DNA from: CAZGYE01 sp964530165
GTDB lineage: Bacteria; Planctomycetota; Planctomycetia; Planctomycetales; Planctomycetaceae
DNA length: 16,136 bases
Assembly (NCBI GenBank): GCA_964530165.1
Contig: CAZGYE010000108.1
Location: 1-16,136 of the forward strand
Direction: 5' to 3'
Numbering within the stretch: position 1 is the stretch's first letter; each line of letters opens with the position of its first letter. The notes under the pieces were generated by a model that made no database searches, was not told the origin of the DNA, and was given only the letters and a program-made list of their open reading frames with translations. The position numbers and the translations under genes are program-made. Of the stretch, positions 7,783-15,600 are shown piece after piece.

Positions 7783-7799
7783 TAACGCTTGAGTCGAAG
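7783..7799 (-). promoter_or_regulatory. Shared upstream element, copy 1 (TAACG-n4-AGTCGAAG on plus strand)
   Basis: The plus strand reads TAACG, four bases, AGTCGAAG, 69 nt before the ATG of the 128-residue gene. A near copy lies 63 nt before the ATG of the 111-residue gene (8213-8228). The shared spacing to the start codon suggests a promoter or regulator site. No protein is assigned. Confidence 0.4.
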
Positions 7800-7814
7800 T
7801 GATCCTGGACGAAC

Positions 7815-8150
7815 TTAAATGCCAACGGGCGTTACAGCGGCTAGCCGCGTTTCTCGCTGAATCCGGCGAGGCCAGGCACCGCCGGCGAAACCTCGCATCA
7901 ACAACTTCAGTTCGAAGCATGCCGCGCCGGGTTCGCCGGCCTTGGCGTACGTTTCAGCGTTCTGGAGTCGGTTGACCTCGACGCAAAACGTCTCGGTTGT
8001 CAGAGGCAACGCCTCGACAATGTTTCGTGCCTTGAAAAACCCATTCGTTGGCGCGACGCCGGTGGGAATCCCTTCGATCAGGCATCCGAGCTGCTGAAGC
8101 AACTCGACCAACATGTCCGCACACTTAGGTGTGACTGCGTGCTGCGTCAT
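7815..8150 (-). CDS. Small soluble hypothetical protein
   Basis: I chose ATG 8150 (111 residues) because AGGGAG lies 7 nt upstream. The ATG six codons earlier would overlap that site. Residues about 9-25 (KCADMLVELLQQLGCLI) and 40-75 (helical, NIVEALPLTTETFCVEVNRL, AETYAKAGEPGAACFELKLL) suggest a small helical protein. Four Cys residues (10, 23, 56, 78) are present with no zinc-knuckle spacing. There is no signal peptide, and the last 25 residues are basic. I do not recognise the family. It lies between the secreted 188-residue gene and the basic 128-residue gene, all on one strand. The C-terminal tail is Arg/Ala-rich and may be poorly conserved. Confidence 0.65.
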   Translation of the reverse strand: MTQHAVTPKCADMLVELLQQLGCLIEGIPTGVAPTNGFFKARNIVEALPLTTETFCVEVNRLQNAETYAKAGEPGAACFELKLLMRGFAGGAWPRRIQRETRLAAVTPVGI

Positions 8151-8157
8151 GGCACGA

Positions 8158-8177
8158 CTCCCTTGCATTCGTGTTCA
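8158..8177 (-). promoter_or_regulatory. Leader motif shared with the 7273 gene
   Basis: The minus strand reads TGAACACGAA-TGCA-AGGGAG, ending 7 nt before ATG 8150. It matches 7280-7299 in all 16 bases outside the four-base spacer. Confidence 0.5.
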
Positions 8178-8205
8178 CTTTTCCAACGGGGGATCCGAAG
8201 TGGGA

Positions 8206-8228
8206 CCTCGACTAACGGTAAGTCGAAG
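8206..8228 (-). promoter_or_regulatory. Shared upstream element, copy 2, with hairpin potential
   Basis: On the minus strand CTTCGACT and AGTCGAGG can pair (eight pairs including one G-U) around a seven-base loop. Part of it (8213-8228, plus strand TAACG-n3-AGTCGAAG) matches 7783-7799. It lies 56-78 nt before ATG 8150, so it is either a promoter/operator or a leader hairpin. Confidence 0.4.
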
Positions 8229-8376
8229 GGCCATCCACTGAGCGATCGGGACGTAGCGCGCACGGGTGAATTTGAACAAGCATCGAGTCGGGTGCCGGTC
8301 ATCGCCGCTGTGGTTGGTTGGCGACGCCTCGGTGCGGTCGTGTGTTCGGCTTCACGTGCGATCCACTAAAAGCAGC

Positions 8377-8430
8377 TCCCCAGAACGGGCTCGAAAGCGA
8401 CGCGTTTTGTGAAAAAACTGCAGTGAAATT
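8377..8430. repeat. Dispersed intergenic element, copy 1 (54 bp)
   Basis: It aligns without gaps to 9370-9423 at a fixed offset of 993 bp, with 43 of 54 bases identical. The core is tcgaaagcgacg. Mismatches are spread evenly over codon positions in the minus frame that both copies share, which argues against a conserved peptide. The element lies after the end of the 188-residue gene and 227-280 bp before the next ATG. Confidence 0.75.
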
Positions 8431-8535
8431 GAGAATTGACACGTGGTAGGGAATGCCGAGGGGTTTTGTCGCAAGAAAGGCGCCACGTGACGGCCAGTGC
8501 CATGCGCTGACCGTCTGGCGTGACGCCTTCAAAGT

Positions 8536-9102
8536 TCATCGGAGCTGTAACGGTTCTTTCCTGGCCACCTCGACGGGGAATACATCCCAGTGCCGATTCC
8601 CTGCTTCGTCGAACCAGTGGCGAAATCCGAAGCTTGCTTCGACAATGCCGGGGCCAGGAAATTGCTCCGGCGTGCCCAGCATTCCCCGCATTTTCTTTCG
8701 AAGCGGGTCGGGATAAAGGTGGTAGACCGTACTCCGGGCGTAGATTTGGTGATTCCACAGGATGTCTCTCGACTGTTGGTAGCCGCGGTGGCCTGGTCGA
8801 AGCGCCACGCGGAGCCGCTTGTCGTCTGGCGGGATTCTCACGACGGCGTGGCCGCCGCCAACCAGGGGGACGAGTCCGATCAGCTCACCGCCTCGCGTCG
8901 GGACTGCCACGGTGATGCCCAGGTTATTCAACAGCCCTTGAAATTCGGTGGTGCTGGCGTAAGGCGGGTACAAGTAGTACCAGTGTTGCGGTTTTGCACC
9001 GCAGCTCAGCCGCTCCGCCGCCGTAACATCGCCTCCCGGTACTGCTGCGAATACGCTCGCCAGCGTTATCGCACACAGCATCCCTCTTTTCAGGTTCTTC
9101 AT
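8536..9102 (-). CDS. Secreted hypothetical protein (188 residues)
   Basis: ATG 9102 follows a strong GGAGGAGG ribosome site 5 nt upstream. The N-terminus is a signal peptide (MKNLKRGMLCAITLASVFAA...VTAAE), probably cleaved near residue 29. The mature part has a single Cys34, and an aromatic segment (HWYYLYPPYASTTEF) leads into a glycine-rich beta-like region (GITVAVPTRGGELIGLVPLVGGGHAVVRI). The C-terminal half carries WNHQIYARSTVYHLYPDP and FGFRHWFDEAGNRHWDVFPVEV. No enzyme motif was recognised. It is the first gene after the giant kinase, separated by 582 bp, so it likely has its own promoter. Function unknown. The export signal and ribosome site make it a confident gene. Confidence 0.82.
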   Translation of the reverse strand: MKNLKRGMLCAITLASVFAAVPGGDVTAAERLSCGAKPQHWYYLYPPYASTTEFQGLLNNLGITVAVPTRGGELIGLVPLVGGGHAVVRIPPDDKRLRVALRPGHRGYQQSRDILWNHQIYARSTVYHLYPDPLRKKMRGMLGTPEQFPGPGIVEASFGFRHWFDEAGNRHWDVFPVEVARKEPLQLR

Positions 9103-9248
9103 GGCGTCCTCCTCCGATTTGATTGGTCTGGGTTTGTTGTGTCACGGAACAGAGCCTGCTGGGCGACGGAATCTCGGTGACGTTCCGCGCCTTCACGTGC
9201 CCCATCATCACCAACGTAAACGGTCCAATGCGCCTGACAAGCCGGCTC

Positions 9249-9280
9249 GGTTCCTCGGTGCTTTGGGGAACCAAGGAACC
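9249..9280 (-). promoter_or_regulatory. Alternative hairpins in the leader of the 188-residue gene
   Basis: The segment GGTTCCT at 9249-9255 can pair with AGGAACC at 9274-9280, or its GGTTCC with GGAACC at 9267-9272. Only one pairing can exist at a time. It lies 147-178 bp before ATG 9102. No T-run follows on the minus strand. Confidence 0.3.
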
Positions 9281-9369
9281 ATCATCTCCTGGTTGTAAGC
9301 CAGGTGCCCTCGCCGTTGGACCACGGGACTGCGGGCAGCGAACCGTGTGTCTGGCTCGCTATTGACTAT

Positions 9370-9423
9370 TCCCCAAAACGGTGTCGAAAGCGACGTGTTT
9401 TTCGGAAAAATTCCAGTGGAATG
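9370..9423. repeat. Dispersed intergenic element, copy 2 (54 bp)
   Basis: This is the second copy of the element at 8377-8430, in the same orientation, 43 of 54 bases identical and ungapped. It lies 268-321 bp before ATG 9102, a position comparable to copy 1 relative to its gene. Confidence 0.75.
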
Positions 9424-9640
9424 GAAAAACCGGATTGGGGGACAGCGAGTCCTTCCTATCGACCCGGACGGCAGTTGGCGGTAGGTATCGTCCAGTCTCG
9501 GCAAGCATCCGGTGACGTAACGTTGCAAGGCGGTCGGAGGGACGCGAGAGGCGGAGCTTACCGAACATGCCGCATCAAGGCTGCTGCGGTGGGGGCCGTG
9601 TGTAAAGCTTACCGCGAGGCGTACGGATATCGCTTTTGGT

Positions 9641-9662
9641 ACCAGGCGCCACGGCGGCTGGT
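9641..9662 (-). other. Hairpin just after the giant kinase stop codon
   Basis: The sequence accaggcgcc-acggcggctggt folds into a stem with one G-G mismatch, about 23 nt after the stop. No T-run follows on the minus strand, so it is not a classical intrinsic terminator. It may stabilise the 3' end or be chance in GC-rich sequence. Confidence 0.3.
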
Positions 9663-9684
9663 GAGGACGACATGAAATCACGAG

Positions 9685-12600
9685 CTACGGCAGCGGCGGA
9701 CGTTCCAGTTCCTGCAACTGCTTTTTCCGACTGCGCCACGTTTTTGCATCGAGAAAAGATTTCGCGCCAGAATCATCAAGTGTCATGCCGATGACGACGT
9801 TGGTCCAGAGCGTCAAATGAGCCGGGTCAGATTCCGGTGGGTGAGGAACTTGCCAAAGTACAGGGAACACGTTCCTGGGGTCGCCCTTATCCCTGTCCTT
9901 TGTTATTTCACCAGTCAGAAGCTGTCGACCATCGGGGCTAAAAGCAGTAAACCTGACAGCCTTGTCGCGCTCAATTGGCGGACCGATTGGCTTTCCGGTT
10001 GCGCCGTCCCAATAACGTACACCATTGACGCCGCCGGTTGCCAGCAGGTTGCCCGTCGGGCTGAAGGCAGCGGAAATCACCTCGGCATCGTGCTGCAATG
10101 TCGAGCTAATCTTTTTTCCCAGGCGGGTGCCCAAAAACTGAACCTCCGTTCCAAGTCGAAAAGGATTCCATCTAGCCATTCTGTTGCAGTCAGGACTGAA
10201 CAACAGACAATCTGTTTCCTCCTGGACTCGCGGGAGGGGAACAGACACTGGCTGCAGCGAAGGGACTTCGCAGAGTTGAAGAGCCTTGGTGGAATCCATC
10301 GTGACGAGTCGCTTCCCATTCTGAGTAAAAGCGAGGCTGTAAATCGGATGCGCGAAGTGGCGAATGGCCAGCGTTCTTGACGACGATAGCTGCCGTAACC
10401 GAACTGTCCCGTCATCGGTCGCTATTGCCACGATTGTGCTGTCGGGACTGATGCATCCGATTACGATGGCGGCACGTTGCCGCTCCGGAACATCGATCGT
10501 CTCACCTGCCGTAGCGTCCCAACACTGGGTCGTGCGCTCGTCAATTTTCGACAGCACGATTGTTCGAGCGGGACCACTGTTGACGGCCAAGAGCCTTCCC
10601 TTGAACTTAATGTTTGCCCGAAAGGGCTCTCCATCGTGCGCCTTCCAAAGGTGGACGATTGCGGCCAGTGAGCCCGATTCGCTGTTACTGGTAGCGATCA
10701 ACGTTCCGTCGGGACTGAAGGCGACATCGCAGTCGAAGTGCGAACCCTGCGGTGGAACACCACCGAATACAAGGCTGGAGAGGCTATCAGAGTCTGCCCA
10801 TTCATAGCGGAGCTGAAAAAGGCAGTTGCGCTTAGCAATAGACCACAGACGAGCGGTGCCGTCCTTGGCTCCCGTCAGAGCACATTTTCCGTCCGGACTA
10901 AATGCAACTGATGTGACTTCATCTGAATGTTGCAGCGCTGCAATCAGTTCGCCAGTGCGCGGATTCCAGAGGCGGGCGGACTTGTCCGTACTTCCAGTCA
11001 GCAGAGTGTTCGAGTCGCGACTGAAAGCCAAGGAGCTTACGGGAGCATTGTGTTCGAGCGTCGCGATGCAATTGGCTGTGTCGATGCTCCAAATGTGGAC
11101 AGTGGATCCACCCCATGGGTCTACCGTCGCGACGCTCTTCGCATCGGGACTGAATACAGCTCGTCCAACTTCTTCATTGCGGTGGAACGACACGTCCGGC
11201 TCTTCGGCGCCAGCGAGGGAGCGATCGATTCTCCATACGCCAAATGTTGCATTTCTACTATCGCGTAGCATCATCGTGCCGTCAGAGCTGAAGAAAACAC
11301 CGCCTTTCAACGTAAGAGCAAGCTCTCCCGAATCGGCATACCAGAAGTACGTGGCTCCAAGACCTTGTGCTACGACGGCCTTGCCACCCAATACGAACCG
11401 AACGTGGCAACCACCAATGAGATCATCCTCATCCTTACACGCAAAAGATTGGCACATGTTCGGTTGTGCGCCTAAATCCCACAACTCGATATTGCCGTAG
11501 CTCGCGATCAGCAGCTTTTTCCCGTTCGGGGCAAATGCTACATCGGTGATCGGGTGTCTGGAGTAAATGCAAGCCCCCAGGAATTCATTTGTACCGGCGT
11601 CCCAGAGCCAAAGTTCGTCGTTCGCTACTGTCAAGAAAGTGTTCCCGTCTGGGCTGAAGGCGGCTCCACTCAGCGAATCAAGGTGCTTGAGGATTTCCGC
11701 AACTTCTGCCTTTGACGTCCAGAGCCTGGCTGTCGCTCCCTCGGTAACACCAGTGTCCGGTTTTCGCGAAACCCACATCGAGGATGTTGACCAGCGCCAA
11801 CCATCGCCATGCAGTCCAAGCACCTGCGGAGCACCGTGCACATCTGCAGGAAAAGAATGCCGCACCGGAAGCAACGTATGTTTGTCGCACTTTACTGGCC
11901 CGCCGAACGGTTCTGCATGCTTTAGAGACCAGACTCGGAGCGTGTTGTCGACGGAAACGGTAAGCAGAGCACTGTCCCCCGGGCTAAAATCAACTATGTC
12001 GACCTTTGCGGGGTGGTGTAGGCGGGGGCCGACTGGTGCGGCGGTGCCTACGTCCCACAGTTGGACAGTCCCGTCGGTACTGCCCGTCGCAACCATCTTA
12101 CTATCGTGGCTGAACGCCACGGCCGAAGTACCAGTAAGTATCTCGTGGCTGGACCGGCGCAAAGGGAGGCCGATTTGCTTGCCACTTGTCACATCCCAAA
12201 GGTTCGCTACGGCGCCAAAGTCAGCAGGAATACCTTGACCACCTGTTATCGTGAGCAGCGTGCGGCCATCTGGGCTGAAGTAGACTTTGGACACGACGTC
12301 GGAATGCGTGAGTGTGACAATGGGCTTGCCACTGTCCGCGTGCCAGACGCGAGCTGTCTTGTCGGCGCTTCCAGTCGCAACACGTGTGCTGTTCGGGCTA
12401 AACGTTACGTCGAGGACTTCGGCATCATGCTCAAGAGAAGCAATCGTTTTCTTGGTGTCGATGTTCCACAACTTCACAACTCGCTCGCCCGTGCTAAACA
12501 GGGAGCCCCCGGTCTTGCCTATCGCGGCAATCTTGCCATCGGAGCTGGAAGCAATGACATAGCCATCGCCTTCCAGGTTGTGCTCAATAAACGGAGACGC

Positions 12601-15600
12601 CTTTTTTTGAATCTCAATGGTCTTCCCATTCGGGCCGATCTCGACTCTTGAGCCGGCAGGGCCAAACCCCTCGAACGCCCCTGCCCCTTCAAGGCACCGA
12701 GTTGCTATTGTAGTTCCGGCATCGATGTCCCAAAGGCGCGCAGTGAAGCTTGCAGCGGGCACGAACGCGACGAACGGACCTGGAGATGCCGGCACTGCGT
12801 GATTCTTCTGTTCGGATGGCAGGCGGCTTGGTACTACCGGTGATTGGGACTGCTCCTGCTTGTTGCCGGTGCCGGGGACAACGAGGCCACCAGGTTGTGG
12901 CGGCCCTGTTTCTTCCGGCGACTTCGTTACAGTCAGCACGGTGTTTCCAGTCGGGGCAAACTTCGCTTCCACGATCGGTTCTGAGTGCGGGAGTATTGCT
13001 TTAAGCCGATACAAGACCTTTGACCACGTAGCTATGTTGCACCGAATTGCATTTTGTAACGTTGCGTCGTCGGTGGGCAACGTTTCCAGACTTCGCACGA
13101 AGAACAGCATCCCTAAGCCAACCTCTCCTTGTTCACACTGGGAAAAACCGTGATTGAGGTAGTTTTCGGCGAGCCGCACCTGCACATCCTTACGGTAATG
13201 GTCTGCTTTACGGCGTGCCTCGTCGGCCTCTCTCGCTTTGTTTTCGGCAACCTTACGAGCGTCATCAAGTTCGATGTTCTTCCGGACCAGGTCGCTCTTC
13301 GCATCTTCCGCCTGTTTTGCCCAACGGACAGAAACGACAGTCGAGCCAAGCAGTGCCAGTAAAACCGCCACAATTGTGCCGATCCGGACGGCAATTCGGC
13401 GGAAGTTCCGCTGGGCCGATGCTTCCATCATCCGACTTTCAGCCTCGGTCCAATCTCGTCGGCGAGTGGAGGTGCGGATGAGGAGGTGTTCCCACCAGTC
13501 GGGTAAGTGGCGTTTGTCCGGTTTGGCTTCCCACAGTGCCGCGCGCTCGGCAAGCCACAATTGCATGCGGCCGCGTCGGCTTCGTTGCTGCTGGCGAGTC
13601 AGCCACTCCTGAATTGACGGCACGAGATAATCGTGTGTCAGTTGATAGCAACACTCGTCTGGATCGGGTTGGCAGGAGCCGTCGCTGGCAAAATCGAGGT
13701 TTTCAGGATCAACGGGCGTGATCAGGCGGAGTTCCTGGTCCAGAACGTCCAATATGGATTCGAACTCTGATTGGCGACCGGCGTACCCCGACGCTGCCAG
13801 CAGTTCGCCATACGACCGGATGTGGCCCCTGATGGCGGTCGGCTGCGCGGGAAGGAGCGCTTTGAGGATGGCCTGGGCGGCTTTGCGATGAAGCCGATGT
13901 TCGGGCGCCGCCGTTCGACCGGTGAACGTTTCTTCGAGAAAGGCGATGCCGACGCCTTTGGCGCCGCCCAACGACTCCAGAGTCTCTGGCGTCCAGTCTT
14001 TGGATTTGACCATTTCGCCAAAAAGCGCCAGACGAACCGGAACGACTTTTCCATCCTGCGCCAGGCCGGCGAGGGCTTGTTCGACGAAGTCTTCTTGGTC
14101 CGTCGTCAACGGAGTGCCTTCTTCTGGTAACGTGCCGTACGCCCGGCCGAAGGCCCGCAGCACCTTCCGCGCATGACGCAAATCGAAGAGGTCGACAGCC
14201 GCCGAGTTGCGCCCTTCGGAAAGAGGGATTTCCAGCTCGCGCATAAAGCGCGTGGCAGACATCCAGAAATCGTCGCGAACCAGGAGCAGGCATTGCAGAT
14301 GTTGGCCGTCGCACTGTTTGAGGGCTCGGACGAGTGACGTGCTCTCCTCTGCGCGATGAGCATGCAGCCATTGCTCGAATTGGTCCAAAACGAGAAGCAC
14401 CTTTTTACCCACTCGCGGCACCTGACCACGCCGAAGGGCGGCGAGTACTTTCGTCAGACTGGCTTCCTCGTCGAGGGAAGGCAGCGTTTGCCGCAACCCG
14501 CTCACCAGGCGAGTCTCTGTTCCCTCCGGTCCCGCTTCGATGTAGACAACGGTCACGTTTTCGGCAAGTTGGGGGAGAATCCCCGCTTTGACCAGCGACG
14601 ATTTGCCGCAACCGGAAGGGCCGTAGATCAGTCCCACCGCGAAGGTGTCGTCGGGGTCTGTCTGTTCGATCCGAGTTTTCCAAAACCGGACACTGTCCGG
14701 AAGCCCATCGCGATCACGAGGGCCGGGTAAGAGCTCCAAAAAGAACTCCGCATCTTGCTTGTTAAACGACCGCAGGCCTTTTGGAATGATCCTCACCAGC
14801 TCTGAATCGGGAACGGGCGTCGTACTCGGGGGAAGCTGCGGGGTGCTCGGCAGGTCTTTCGGTCGCGTGTCTTGAAGAGAAGCGCACAAATCCTCGTGTA
14901 GGTCCTTGGCCGTGGTGTAACGCCCTTCGATCCGCCTGGACAAGCATTTCAGGCAGATTCGTTCCAGCTCCTTGGGTATTTTGTCATCAATCTGCCGTGG
15001 CGGCCGCGCATCCTGGTTGACGATCTGCCAAAGGATCTCATTTCTGGTTTCTCCCCGAAACGGTCGCCGGCCGGTCAAGAGCTCATAAAAGACCACACCG
15101 AGGCTGAAGATATCGGAGCGGCCATCGATCCTGTGTCCTAACTCCTGCGCCTGTTCGGGACTCATGTAGATGGGCGTGCCGACAAACTGCGGCCCTTTAC
15201 CAAGATCCTCTTCCTTCATCGCCAGGCCGAAATCGGCCAGGTACGGCTTACCCTCAGAATTGACCAGAATGTTCGCCGGCTTGACATCCCGGTGGACCAC
15301 GCATCGGGGTGGGGTGTGGGCGTAATGGAGCGCATCGGCCACGGCCGCAACGAGCTTGGCCGACTCGAAATGTGAGGGGCGCGCATGGGAGATGATCTTC
15401 GCCAGGTCCATTCCGTCGATGAATTGCGAGACCACGTAGCATTGTCCATCGTCCATCTCACCCGCATCGAGAACTCGAACGATGTTTTCATGGTCAAGCC
15501 GTTCTGCCAAGAGCTTGGCCTCATTGATCAAGGCTTCACGATCGCGACGATTCTCGCAACGTTCCGGATTCAATACTTTGATGGCGACGTAATGACCAAG

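Larger units (their letters stand above)
8151..8535. other. 385-bp spacer carrying a dispersed element and two leader motifs
   Basis: It lies between the 188- and 111-residue genes. It holds the first copy of the 54 bp dispersed repeat (8377-8430), a hairpin-forming shared element (8206-8228) and the leader motif (8158-8177). A 57-codon frame (8539 to 8366) starts with an ATGA overlap on the upstream stop, but has no clear ribosome site. Confidence 0.65.
9103..9684. other. 582-bp spacer after the giant kinase gene
   Basis: It holds a hairpin just after the kinase stop (9641-9662), the second copy of the dispersed element (9370-9423), and two mutually exclusive GGTTCC/GGAACC hairpins (9249-9280). 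Long open frames on both strands here (for example minus 9681 to 9208) have neither a ribosome site nor protein-like composition, so I do not call them. It probably contains the promoter of the downstream small-protein genes. Confidence 0.65.

Noticed and set aside
8590..9180. Plus-strand 196-codon frame
   Set aside because: It is antisense to the signal-peptide-bearing 188-residue gene, which has a very strong ribosome site.
8924..9274. Minus-strand 116-codon frame overlapping the start of the 188-residue gene
   Set aside because: It begins with TTG at weak ribosome-site spacing and overlaps the signal peptide of the better-supported gene in another frame.
9641..9662. Intrinsic terminator after the giant kinase
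   Set aside because: A hairpin exists, but no T-run follows it on the minus strand, so I list it only as a hairpin.
9208..9681. Minus-strand 157-codon frame in the large spacer
   Set aside because: It has no ribosome site, Ser/Pro/Arg-rich shadow-like composition and runs through the dispersed element without third-position conservation.
13709..14371. Minus-strand 220-codon frame
   Set aside because: It lies inside the nSTAND region of the giant gene in another frame; only the 2119-codon frame carries Walker motifs.
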